A stretch of 6,837 nt of DNA from Hydrogenophaga sp. (lineage in GTDB: Bacteria > Pseudomonadota > Gammaproteobacteria > Burkholderiales > Burkholderiaceae_C). The stretch is from assembly GCA_030684755.1 (NCBI GenBank), contig JAUXXN010000600.1, positions 1 through 6,837 of the forward strand, in the 5' to 3' direction. Positions 1 through 6,270 of this stretch are shown piece by piece. The number at the start of each line of letters is the position of its first letter. Positions within the stretch are counted from its first letter, which is position 1. The notes below the pieces were generated by a model. That model was not told where the DNA came from, searched no databases, and saw nothing but the letters and a program-made list of their open reading frames with translations. Made by a program: the position numbers and the translations under genes.

Positions 1-1160
1 CTGTGCATGAGGCGGGCGCGCTCGATCAGGTTGTGCGCTTCGTCCACCAGCAGGCCCACGCGCCAGCCGTTGGCCTCGGTCAGCGCGTGCCAGGCGGCGC
101 CGTGGTCAAAGTAGTGGTTGAAGTCGCCCACGGCCACGTCGCTCCAGCGCAGCATTTCTTGCCCCAGGTAGTAGGGGCACACGATGTGTTCCAGCGCCAC
201 CTGGCGCAGCGTGGTTTTGCTCAGCCAGCGGGCCTGCGCGGCGGCTTGGCGGGCGGCGGGCAGGCGGTCATAAAAGCCCTGCGCCAGCGGGCAGCTGTCG
301 CCGTGGCAGGCTTTGTCGGGGTGCTCGCAGGCTTTGTCGCGGGCCACGCGTTCCAGCACGCGCAGCGGGATGGCCTGAGGCGTGTCGGCCTGGGTGAGCT
401 TGTCCAGCGCGTGCAGCGCCAGTTGGCGGCCGGGGGTTTTGGCGGTGAGGTAAAAAAGTTTGTCGGTGCCCGGGTCTTTCCCGTTGCCGGGCGCGGCCTT
501 GAGCGCGGCAAACAAGGTGGCCATGGTTTTGCCAATGCCGGTGGGGGCCTGCGCCATCAGCACCCGGCCGTTGGTGTGGGTGCGGTAAACCGCCTCGGCC
601 AGCGCGCGCTGCCCGGTGCGAAACGCGGCAAACGGAAACGCCAGCTCGCGCAGCGCCGCGTCGCGCGCCAGGCGGTGCGCGCGCTCGGCCCGCGCCCACA
701 CCGCGTAGCGCGTGCACAAGCCTTCAAAAAACGCGCGCAGTTCGGACGCGCTGTGGCGCTGCACCAGCAGCGTTTCGTGTGCTGTGTCGATGTTGAAGTA
801 AATGAGTGCCAGGTCCAGCCCGTCCAGCCCCAGTTGCTGGCACAGCAGGTGGCCATACACGCGGGCTTGCGCCCAGTGCAGCGCGCGCTGGTTGGCGCCG
901 ATCAGGGCCGGGTCGCCGCGGTGGGTTTTGATTTCTTCCAGCCGCAGGGCCACGGAATCATACCCATCGGCCCGGCCTTGCACGCGCAGCCCGCCCCACA
1001 CCGCGCTCAGGGGCAGTTCGCGCTGGTAGCCCGCGCCACGGCGTGATGTGACTTCGCTGTGCCCAGCCACGCCTTCGCTGCCGCTGGGCGAGGGCGTGAA
1101 GCGCAGGTCCAGGTCGCCCGCGCGGGCTGCGAAGTCGCACAGCGCGCGCACCGCCACCAC
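1..1160 (-). CDS. PD-(D/E)XK nuclease domain fused to an Fe-S (XPD/DinG-type) ATP-dependent DNA helicase, C-terminus cut by the window edge
   Basis: This is the N-terminal part (about 386 residues) of a superfamily 2 helicase; its 3' end lies beyond base 1. Numbering from a GTG start at 1160, residues about 1-110 look like a PD-(D/E)XK nuclease domain, with D65/D68 in GRADGYD and E76-I77-K78 in LEEIKTHRG. The helicase begins near residue 185 with a Q-like GQRALAEAVYR segment. Walker A APTGIGKT is at bases 525-548 (K211), and the Walker B/DEAH box is at 33-44 (D373). Four cysteines between them, C278-X6-C285-X4-C290-X37-C328, are spaced like the 4Fe-4S cluster of XPD and DinG helicases. Motifs IV-VI must lie past the edge. 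The family suggests ATP-driven 5'-3' unwinding in repair or R-loop/D-loop removal, but the substrate is unknown. The start is uncertain: the frame is closed by a TGA at 1260-1262 and holds no ATG, so GTG 1160, GTG 1157 or TTG 1217 are candidates. No clear Shine-Dalgarno is visible. The gene diverges from the nuclease gene at 1267. Confidence 0.88.
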   Translation of the reverse strand, partial: MVAVRALCDFAARAGDLDLRFTPSPSGSEGVAGHSEVTSRRGAGYQRELPLSAVWGGLRVQGRADGYDSVALRLEEIKTHRGDPALIGANQRALHWAQARVYGHLLCQQLGLDGLDLALIYFNIDTAHETLLVQRHSASELRAFFEGLCTRYAVWARAERAHRLARDAALRELAFPFAAFRTGQRALAEAVYRTHTNGRVLMAQAPTGIGKTMATLFAALKAAPGNGKDPGTDKLFYLTAKTPGRQLALHALDKLTQADTPQAIPLRVLERVARDKACEHPDKACHGDSCPLAQGFYDRLPAARQAAAQARWLSKTTLRQVALEHIVCPYYLGQEMLRWSDVAVGDFNHYFDHGAAWHALTEANGWRVGLLVDEAHNLIERARLMH

Positions 1161-1266
1161 GCCCAGCGGGGCGTCTTCAGCAGATTCATCTTGCAGGCGG
1201 GGGGCGGCGGTGTTCAAGATGGGCAGGCGTAGGGGTGTGGCATCGTACTGGATATACCATCAGCCC
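1161..1266. other. divergent spacer between the helicase and nuclease genes
   Basis: About 105 bases separate the two divergent starts, or about 50 if the helicase starts at TTG 1217. Promoters for both genes should lie here. An AT-richer patch around 1242-1260 (containing gatatacc) could supply a -10 element on either strand, but I could not pair it with a convincing -35. No operator-like repeat stands out. Confidence 0.35.
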
Positions 1267-2088
1267 ATGAGTTCGTTTGTGCCCACCCTGACCCGCCGCC
1301 ACCACCAACGCCTGCGAGAGATTTACCGCTCAGCCGGTTGGCCCCGCCAAGACCTGGTGGAGGTGGAACTGTTGGCCGCGGGGCAGGTGGAGCGGCGTTT
1401 GTCGGACCAAGGTCATGAGACGCTGCGCGTGACCGACGCCGGCATTGAAACGCTGGCGCGGGTGTTTGCCAGCAACAAGGCGGCGCGCTCCCCGCACGAA
1501 GCGCTGGTAGAACAGGTGGCGGTGGCCATGGGCCGCGCGGGGCGCCTGGCCTGGCGCGGGCTGGCGCTGCGGGTGCCGTTGCCGCGCACGCTGTTGCAGG
1601 GCTCTCCGTTGGACGATGGCGTGTTGCCGGCCGTGGTGGCCGAGCCGCCCGCGCAGTTGAGTGCGTTTGACGACGACACCGACACCGTGCCCGGCCAGCC
1701 TGACCACGCTTGGTGCATGGCCTGCCCCGATGTGTTTTCCATTCGCCGAAGCTCGGTGGAAGCCTACCTAGAGCCGGTCGTACACGAGATCAAGGTGAGT
1801 CGGGCCGACCTGCTGGGCGATCTGAAAAAGCCCGCCAAGCGCGCGGCTTACCTGGGGCTGGCCAGCGCTTGCTGGTATGTGCTGGGACACGACGCCCGGG
1901 GCCGACCGATTGGCGATCCCGATGAGATTCCACCCGAATGCGGTGTGATGCTGGCCACGCCCGAGCAGCTGACCATTGCCCGCGAGGCGCCGCGCCGCGC
2001 GCTGGAGCGCCTGCCGTTTCATGTGTGGATGGCGCTGGCCCAAGCTGGCCCGGTGCAGCGGGAAGATCGGTTGCAGGCGGGTTTCTGA
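1267..2088 (+). CDS. MmcB-like PD-(D/E)XK nuclease with a possible winged-helix N-terminus
   Basis: A 273-residue soluble protein of unestablished function. Residues about 5-75 are charged and helical and contain LRVTDAGIETLA, which resembles the recognition-helix/wing region of winged-helix DNA-binding domains. The C-terminal half has a PD-(D/E)XK signature: P154-D155 in CPDVFSIR, then E174-I175-K176 in VHEIKVSRADLLGD. A KRAAYL stretch and a conserved-looking IPPECGVMLAT strand follow, as in the MmcB family of putative repair endonucleases (formerly DUF1052). A proline-rich linker at about 105-147 joins the halves. I infer a DNA-cleaving role in repair. There is no signal peptide or membrane segment. 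The start at 1267 was chosen because the homology-like sequence begins there; an in-frame ATG at 1219 would overlap the divergent spacer. The ribosome-binding site is weak. The gene diverges from a nuclease-helicase fusion and converges on slyX. Confidence 0.75.
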   Translation: MSSFVPTLTRRHHQRLREIYRSAGWPRQDLVEVELLAAGQVERRLSDQGHETLRVTDAGIETLARVFASNKAARSPHEALVEQVAVAMGRAGRLAWRGLALRVPLPRTLLQGSPLDDGVLPAVVAEPPAQLSAFDDDTDTVPGQPDHAWCMACPDVFSIRRSSVEAYLEPVVHEIKVSRADLLGDLKKPAKRAAYLGLASACWYVLGHDARGRPIGDPDEIPPECGVMLATPEQLTIAREAPRRALERLPFHVWMALAQAGPVQREDRLQAGF

Positions 2089-2108
2089 AACTGTGTGCTG
2101 GCTGTTTA

Positions 2109-2122
2109 AGCCCCGCTGGGCT
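2109..2122. terminator. weak hairpin between convergent genes
   Basis: AGCCC and GGGCT form a 5-bp stem with a CGCT loop, 20 bases after the nuclease stop and 59 bases beyond the slyX stop. Neither strand has a proper T-tract after it, so it could at best be a weak bidirectional terminator. The rest of the 92-base convergent gap (2089-2180) shows only a short palindrome, CAGCGCTG, at 2158-2165. Confidence 0.2.
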
Positions 2123-2180
2123 GCGTGCCCCGGCAAAGCGCGGTCAATGGGGTAGAGCAGCGCTGTCTGCGTTCCGTTGT

Positions 2181-2414
2181 TCAGTAGTGCGGCGGCAGTT
2201 CGTCGCGCAAATTGCGCGGCCCGGCCAGGCTTTCGCCACCACCTTGCTGGCGCAGTCGGGCCACCTCGCGCAGCAGCAGGTCAATCTGGTCTTGCTGCGT
2301 GGCCACCAGTTGGTTCAGCGTGTCCAGCAGGTCTTCGGTGTAGCTGAGCTTGATTTCAAGCTGCGTCAAGCGTTCGTCGGTGCGGTCGGGGGCCGTTGGG
2401 TTGGGGCTGGTCAT
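2181..2414 (-). CDS. slyX: SlyX family protein
   Basis: A 77-residue protein of the usual SlyX size. Residues about 14-57 form one long amphipathic helix with heptad-like leucine/isoleucine spacing (RLTQLEIKLSYTEDLLDTL and onward), predicted to be a coiled coil. The extreme C-terminus, LRDELPPHY, is the hallmark ending of the family. The molecular function of SlyX is not settled: the name comes from its position next to slyD in enterobacteria, and no enzymatic role is known. The gene lies 50 bases downstream of cbbR in the same direction, so it may be co-transcribed with it. No Shine-Dalgarno is visible before the ATG; the spacer (2415-2464) is C-rich on the coding strand, with runs of seven and five. 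Confidence 0.93.
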   Translation of the reverse strand: MTSPNPTAPDRTDERLTQLEIKLSYTEDLLDTLNQLVATQQDQIDLLLREVARLRQQGGGESLAGPRNLRDELPPHY

Positions 2415-2464
2415 GGGCGGTGTTTGTTTGAAATGGGGGGGTGAATGGGGGCGTGTGCTGCCAT

Positions 2465-3406
2465 TCAGGGTGCTGGCGGCAGCTTCAACAATTGGCCGTA
2501 TTTTTCGGCCAAGTGGCCTTCGGCGCGCTCCAGCATGAAGTAGCGAAACGCTTCGGCGGCCGGGGAGAGCAGTTTGGACAAGGTGTGCACCACGTTCCAG
2601 GCGCGCACGATGGGCGTGCCTTCCACGTCCAGTGTGGCAATCAGCCCGTGTTCCAGCTCCAGCCCGATGGTGTGCAGCGACAAAAAGCTGATGCCCATGC
2701 CCGCCATCACCGCCTGTTTGATGGTTTCGTTGCTGGTCATTTCCATCACCACGCGCGGCTCCATGCGGCTGCGTTGTAGAAACTTTTCCATGGCGGCGCG
2801 CGTTCCCGAGCCGCGCTCGCGCAAGATGAATCCGTAGGGCTTCAGGGCCTCCACGGTAGGATGACCCACGCGCAGCAAAGGGTGGTCGGTGGCGGACACA
2901 AACACATGTGGGTGGGCGGCAAACGGTTCGGCGCGGGTGGCCAACTCGGTGGGCGGGCGGCCCATGATGGCAATGTCCAGTTCGTTGCCTTGCAGCATTT
3001 TCACCAGCTGTTCGCGGTTGCCCACCGCCAGCCGGATTTCAATGCCTTCGTGCTCGTGCTGAAACTCGGCCAACAGCCGGGGCAGAAAGTATTTGGCGGT
3101 GCTCACCATGCCGATGGTGAGGGTGCCCACCTCCAGCCGTTGCAGCCGAGCGGCGGCGTCTTCGGCGTCTTTCAGCGTGGCCAGCATTTTGCGGGCGTAC
3201 ACCAGCATGTATTCGCCCGCCGTGGTGAGCGACACCTGGCGCCCGCTGCGCTCAAAAAGCGGCAGGCCCACATGACCTTCCAGCTCCTTCACTTGCATGG
3301 TCACGGCAGGGGGCGAGAGGTGCAGCACCTCGGCGGCGCGGGCAAAACTGAGGTGTTTAGCGACCTCAGTGAAAACCCTAAGTTGGCGGAAGGTGGCGTT
3401 TTTCAT
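2465..3406 (-). CDS. cbbR: CbbR, LysR-type regulator of the Calvin-cycle genes
   Basis: A 313-residue LysR-family regulator of normal length. The N-terminal winged helix-turn-helix spans residues about 4-63 (FTEVAKHLSFARAAEVLHLS, then PPAVTMQVKELE and LPLFERSGR). A linker helix runs to about 92. The periplasmic-binding-protein-like effector domain starts at TLTIGMVSTAKYFLP (95-109) and includes NELDIAIMGRPP (141-152) and MAGMGISFLS (234-243). This wording is typical of CbbR rather than of a general LysR protein, and its position divergent from cbb genes agrees. CbbR proteins bind the cbb promoter and activate it in response to metabolites such as RuBP, ATP or NADPH, depending on species. The start codon lies against an inverted repeat (3406-3426), which suggests autorepression. 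slyX follows 50 bases downstream. No Shine-Dalgarno is obvious. Confidence 0.95.
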   Translation of the reverse strand: MKNATFRQLRVFTEVAKHLSFARAAEVLHLSPPAVTMQVKELEGHVGLPLFERSGRQVSLTTAGEYMLVYARKMLATLKDAEDAAARLQRLEVGTLTIGMVSTAKYFLPRLLAEFQHEHEGIEIRLAVGNREQLVKMLQGNELDIAIMGRPPTELATRAEPFAAHPHVFVSATDHPLLRVGHPTVEALKPYGFILRERGSGTRAAMEKFLQRSRMEPRVVMEMTSNETIKQAVMAGMGISFLSLHTIGLELEHGLIATLDVEGTPIVRAWNVVHTLSKLLSPAAEAFRYFMLERAEGHLAEKYGQLLKLPPAP

Positions 3407-3426
3407 TAAGTAAAAGCTTAACTTAA
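3406..3426. promoter_or_regulatory. probable CbbR operator (inverted repeat)
   Basis: TTAAGT (3406-3411) and ACTTAA (3421-3426) are perfect 6-bp inverted arms around 9 bases. A nested repeat TTAAG-N6-CTTAA occupies 3406-3421. The core TAA-N8-TTA (3407-3420) fits the TNA-N7/8-TNA type of half-site reported for CbbR, and a second match, TTA-N7-TTA, sits at 3423-3435. The repeat touches the cbbR start codon and lies about 18-38 bases upstream of the cbbY -35 element, the usual place for LysR recognition sites. Binding by CbbR is inferred. Confidence 0.55.
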
Positions 3427-3443
3427 AACCAATTAATCGTGAA

Positions 3444-3472
3444 TTTACCTTATTTAAGCGAATGCCTATAGT
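3444..3472 (+). promoter_or_regulatory. sigma70-type promoter for the cbbYEFP genes
   Basis: The -35 hexamer TTTACC (3444-3449, 4 of 6 matches) and the -10 hexamer TATAGT (3467-3472, 5 of 6) are 17 bases apart. Transcription would start near 3479, leaving a leader of about 38 bases before cbbY. The whole divergent region 3407-3475 is markedly AT-rich compared with the flanking genes. A weak -35 beside an upstream LysR-type repeat fits an activator-dependent promoter. Confidence 0.55.
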
Positions 3473-3516
3473 TCGCCAACGCCCCGATTTTCGGTGTCCT
3501 CACGCGGTTAAATCCC

Positions 3517-4251
3517 ATGCTCAAAGCCCTAATTTTTGATGTTGACGGCACCCTGGCCGACACCGAAAGTGTGCACTTGGCGGCGTTCAACCAAGCCTTT
3601 GATCAAGCGGGCATGGGCTGGCACTGGAGCCTGGCCGAGTACACGCAGTTGCTCGATATTTCAGGTGGCAAGGAGCGCATGTTGCACCACTGGCGCAGCT
3701 TGCAGCCCGACCTGAAAGAGGTGGCGGGCGGCGCTGTGCAGGCCACGATCAACCGCCTGCACGAGATCAAGACGGCGTATTACGAAAACGCGGTCAACAG
3801 CGGCGCGGTATCGCTGCGTCCGGGTGTGCTGGCCTTGATGAATGAGGCGCGCGCTCAGGGTCTGCAGTTGGCCATTGCCACCACCACCTCGCCGGTCAAC
3901 ATTGCAGCGTTGCTGCGCGGTACCGTGGGGCCCGACTGGCGCAACCACTTTCTGGCCGTGGGCGATGCGAGCAACGCCCCCATCAAAAAACCGAACCCGC
4001 AGGTGTACCTGAAGGTGTTGACCGACATGGGCTTGCGTGCGGCCGACTGTGTGGCTTTTGAAGATTCGTCCAACGGCTTGCGCGCAGCCCGCGCCGCCGG
4101 TCTGGCCACCGTGATCACGCCCAACAGCTTCACCGCCCACCACGATTTCACCGGCGCTCTGCGCGTGGTGCCCGACCTGAGCCTGGTCCATGTGGCGCGT
4201 CTGCGCGAATGGCACAACGCAGCGTGGCTGCGGCCCAGGCAACCCGGCTAG
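3517..4251 (+). CDS. cbbY: CbbY, HAD-family xylulose-1,5-bisphosphate phosphatase
   Basis: A 244-residue haloacid dehalogenase phosphatase. Motif I is [11 protein letters not shown], with nucleophile D8 and acid/base D10. Motif II is IATTTS (about 120-125), the motif III lysine is in KKPNPQVY (157-164), and motif IV is [11 protein letters not shown] (181-191, E182/D183). The helical cap (about 16-90) carries the GGKER stretch at 50-54, which matches the substrate-recognition loop of CbbY. CbbY dephosphorylates xylulose-1,5-bisphosphate, a misfire product that inhibits RuBisCO. The product, xylulose-5-phosphate, can be returned to the cycle by the epimerase encoded next door. It is the first gene after the divergent cbbR promoter. 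The Shine-Dalgarno is poor, but the start fits the family N-terminus. Other HAD sugar-phosphate phosphatases are the alternative, though context and cap motif favour CbbY. Confidence 0.93.
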   Translation: MLKALIFDVDGTLADTESVHLAAFNQAFDQAGMGWHWSLAEYTQLLDISGGKERMLHHWRSLQPDLKEVAGGAVQATINRLHEIKTAYYENAVNSGAVSLRPGVLALMNEARAQGLQLAIATTTSPVNIAALLRGTVGPDWRNHFLAVGDASNAPIKKPNPQVYLKVLTDMGLRAADCVAFEDSSNGLRAARAAGLATVITPNSFTAHHDFTGALRVVPDLSLVHVARLREWHNAAWLRPRQPG

Positions 4252-4307
4252 ACAACAAGGCCCTGGCTGTTTTGCAAACGAATTTTTTCATTTCAAAGAC
4301 CCCGCTC

Positions 4308-4997
4308 ATGACACCCATTCGACTGGCTCCCTCCATCCTTTCCGCCGACTTTGCCCGCCTGGGCGACGAAGTGCGTGCCATTGAAGCGGCCGGTGCCGAC
4401 CTGGTGCACTTCGATGTGATGGACAACCACTACGTGCCCAACCTCACCATCGGGCCGTTGGTGTGCGAGGCCATTCGCCCGCACGTGAAGATCGGCATCG
4501 ACGTACACCTGATGGTGGAGCCGGTGGACGCCTTGATTCCCTTGTTTGCCAAGGCGGGCGCCAACATCATCACCTTCCACCCTGAAGCCAGCCGCCATGT
4601 GGACCGCACGCTGCAACTGATTCGCGACCACGGTTGCAAGGCCGGGCTGGTGTTCAACCCGGCCACACCGCTGGAGTGGCTGGACCATGTGATGGACCGG
4701 CTCGACGTGGTGCTGCTGATGAGCGTGAACCCCGGCTTCGGCGGGCAAAAGTTCATTCCCAGCACGCTGGCCAAGTTGAGCGACGCACGCCGACGCATCG
4801 ACGCACATACCGCCCAGGGCGGCCAGCCGATCTGGCTGGAGGTGGATGGCGGCGTGAAGCTGGACAACATCGCACAGATCGTGCAGGCAGGGGCCGACAC
4901 GCTGGTGGCAGGCAGCGCGGTGTTTGGCGCGCCCGACAACGACGGTGGTTACCACACCGTGATGAAGCAACTGCGCAAGAACGCCCGCAGCGAATGA
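4308..4997 (+). CDS. cbbE: ribulose-5-phosphate 3-epimerase (Rpe/CbbE)
   Basis: A complete 229-residue TIM-barrel enzyme that interconverts xylulose-5-phosphate and ribulose-5-phosphate in the cytosol, supplying phosphoribulokinase with substrate. Family signatures are all present: [10 protein letters not shown] (6-15, with S9), [17 protein letters not shown] (metal ligand H35, catalytic D37), DVHLMV (H68), [10 protein letters not shown] (138-147), LEVDGGV (D180, the second catalytic aspartate) and the phosphate-binding AGSAVFG (201-207). The start at 4308 matches the family N-terminus. An in-frame ATG at 4209 would overlap the end of cbbY and add unrelated residues. The gene follows cbbY after 56 bases and precedes cbbF by 39 bases, consistent with one operon. 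No strong ribosome-binding site is visible; the 56-base gap contains a T-run (4283-4288) but no convincing terminator hairpin. Confidence 0.97.
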   Translation: MTPIRLAPSILSADFARLGDEVRAIEAAGADLVHFDVMDNHYVPNLTIGPLVCEAIRPHVKIGIDVHLMVEPVDALIPLFAKAGANIITFHPEASRHVDRTLQLIRDHGCKAGLVFNPATPLEWLDHVMDRLDVVLLMSVNPGFGGQKFIPSTLAKLSDARRRIDAHTAQGGQPIWLEVDGGVKLDNIAQIVQAGADTLVAGSAVFGAPDNDGGYHTVMKQLRKNARSE

Positions 4998-5036
4998 ACC
5001 CCTTTTCTGCATCAAAACAACCACCGAGAGACCGCC

Positions 5037-6137
5037 ATGCCTTTGTCCAAACGCTCCACGCTGACCCAGTTTTTAATTGAAGAGCGCCGACGCTTCCCCA
5101 GTGCCAGCGGCGACTTCAACGCCTTGATTTTGGATGTGGCGCTGGCCTGCAAAGCCATTGCCCGCGCGGTGGCCTTTGGCGAACTCGGCGGCATGTTGGG
5201 CAACCACAGCGCCGAGGCGGGCGCTGCCAGCGTCAACGTGCAAGGGGAAACACAGAAAAAATTGGATGTGATCAGCAACGACATGTTCATCAGCGCCAAC
5301 AACTGGGGCGGCCACCTCGCGGGCATGGGCTCGGAAGAAATGGATGAGCCCTACCAGATTCCCGGCCAGTACCCACGCGGCAAATACCTGTTGGTGTTTG
5401 ACCCGCTGGACGGCTCCAGCAACATCGACGTGAACGTGTCGGTGGGCAGCATTTTTTCCATATTGCGTGCGCCGCAAGACGTGATCGACTCAGGCCGCGA
5501 CATCACCGCCGAAGATTTCTTCCAGCCCGGAACCCAGCAGCTGGCGGCGGGCTACGCGCTGTACGGCCCCACCACCATGCTGGTGCTCACCGTGGGCGGC
5601 GGCGTCAACGGCTTCACGCTCGACCCCAACCTGGGCGAGTTCAAGCTGACGCACCACAACATCCAGATACCACCCGATACACAGGAATTTGCCATCAACG
5701 CGTCGAACAGCCGTTTTTGGGAAGCACCGGTGAAGCGCTATGTGGACGAGTGCCTGGCGGGTAAAACCGGCCCCCGGGGCAAAGACTTCAACATGCGCTG
5801 GATCGCCAGCATGGTGGCCGAGGCGCACCGCATTTTGATGCGCGGCGGCGTCTTCATGTACCCGCGCGACACCAAAGACGCGAGCAAGCCCGGGCGCCTG
5901 CGCCTGCTGTACGAGGCCAACCCCATCGGCATGATCATGGAGCAAGCCGGTGGCCGCGCCAGCACCGGCAGCGTGCCCATGTTGAAGGTGAAGCCCAGCG
6001 CATTGCACCAGCGCATTGGCCTGGTGTTTGGCAGCAAGAACGAGGTGGAACGTATCGAGCGCTACCACCGCGAGCCAGCGGCCTACAAGGACGACGCGAA
6101 CCCGCTGTTTGCCGAACGCTCCTTGTTCAGGGATTGA
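5037..6137 (+). CDS. cbbF: class I fructose-1,6-bisphosphatase (Fbp/CbbF)
   Basis: A 366-residue class I FBPase that hydrolyses fructose-1,6-bisphosphate to fructose-6-phosphate. This serves the Calvin cycle and, if no other copy exists, gluconeogenesis. Visible motifs are [16 protein letters not shown] (67-82), the GSEE metal-binding segment (98-101), the [11 protein letters not shown] signature (121-131, metal ligands D122, D125 and E101), [11 protein letters not shown] (192-202) and [17 protein letters not shown] (290-306, E293). The length is near 330-370, as usual for proteobacterial class I enzymes. Some betaproteobacterial CbbF enzymes also act on sedoheptulose-1,7-bisphosphate; this cannot be judged from sequence alone. 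GAGAG at 5026-5030, 6 bases before the ATG, is a reasonable Shine-Dalgarno. cbbP follows after 133 bases that contain a hairpin repeat. Confidence 0.97.
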   Translation: MPLSKRSTLTQFLIEERRRFPSASGDFNALILDVALACKAIARAVAFGELGGMLGNHSAEAGAASVNVQGETQKKLDVISNDMFISANNWGGHLAGMGSEEMDEPYQIPGQYPRGKYLLVFDPLDGSSNIDVNVSVGSIFSILRAPQDVIDSGRDITAEDFFQPGTQQLAAGYALYGPTTMLVLTVGGGVNGFTLDPNLGEFKLTHHNIQIPPDTQEFAINASNSRFWEAPVKRYVDECLAGKTGPRGKDFNMRWIASMVAEAHRILMRGGVFMYPRDTKDASKPGRLRLLYEANPIGMIMEQAGGRASTGSVPMLKVKPSALHQRIGLVFGSKNEVERIERYHREPAAYKDDANPLFAERSLFRD

Positions 6138-6154
6138 TCACCCCCGCGCCGCGC

Positions 6155-6225
6155 CCAAGGGCGCGTCACCCCCTCAAGGGGGCGGCACTGGCGGCCCGGC
6201 AAAGCCGGTTCCGCGGTGCCCTTGG
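6155..6225. repeat. nested-hairpin intergenic repeat (REP-like)
   Basis: CCAAGGGC (6155-6162) pairs with GCCCTTGG (6218-6225), enclosing two more hairpins. The first is CCCCC-TCAA-GGGGG (6169-6182). The second is a long imperfect stem with GGCAC/GTGCC (6184-6188, 6216-6220), GCGG/CCGC (6191-6194, 6211-6214) and an apical CCGGC-AAA-GCCGG (6196-6208). I recognise this style of element from intergenic regions of Comamonadaceae, but copy number cannot be tested here. It fills most of the cbbF-cbbP spacer and has no T-tract after it, so it resembles an mRNA-stabilising or attenuating REP element more than a classical terminator. Confidence 0.7.
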
Positions 6226-6270
6226 AGGAATTTCCTTCGACTGAATTGATTTCGTTTTTTGGAGCACACC

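Noticed and set aside
3..1046. Plus-strand open frame of 347 codons
   Set aside because: It is codon-aligned antisense to the helicase gene. Its translation is alanine/glycine/valine/glutamine-rich with no serine and no recognisable motif, while the opposite strand carries Walker A, Fe-S cysteines and DEAH.
1048..1266. Upstream extension of the nuclease gene
   Set aside because: The added residues are low-complexity arginine/serine-rich sequence and overlap the helicase coding region. Protein-like sequence starts at ATG 1267.
1938..2444. Plus-strand open frame across the nuclease end and slyX
   Set aside because: It is out of frame with the nuclease and antisense to slyX; both real genes have family-level signatures.
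2434..2451. G-runs (seven and five) between slyX and cbbR as a possible G-quadruplex
   Set aside because: Only two substantial tracts are present, too few for an intramolecular four-tract quadruplex.
2861..3409. Plus-strand open frame of 182 codons opposite cbbR
   Set aside because: It mirrors the cbbR coding strand and has no domain-like features.
3484..3494. CCGA-TTT-TCGG hairpin in the cbbY leader
   Set aside because: The 4-bp stem is too small to support a riboswitch or attenuator claim.
4269..4290. GTTT-TGC-AAAC hairpin followed by a T-run after cbbY
   Set aside because: The 4-bp AT-rich stem is too weak for a terminator, and the downstream gene is metabolically linked and closely spaced.
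4293..5024. Minus-strand open frame of 243 codons opposite cbbE
   Set aside because: Its composition is typical of the antisense of a GC-rich gene (histidine/valine/glutamine-rich), and the sense strand is an unmistakable epimerase.
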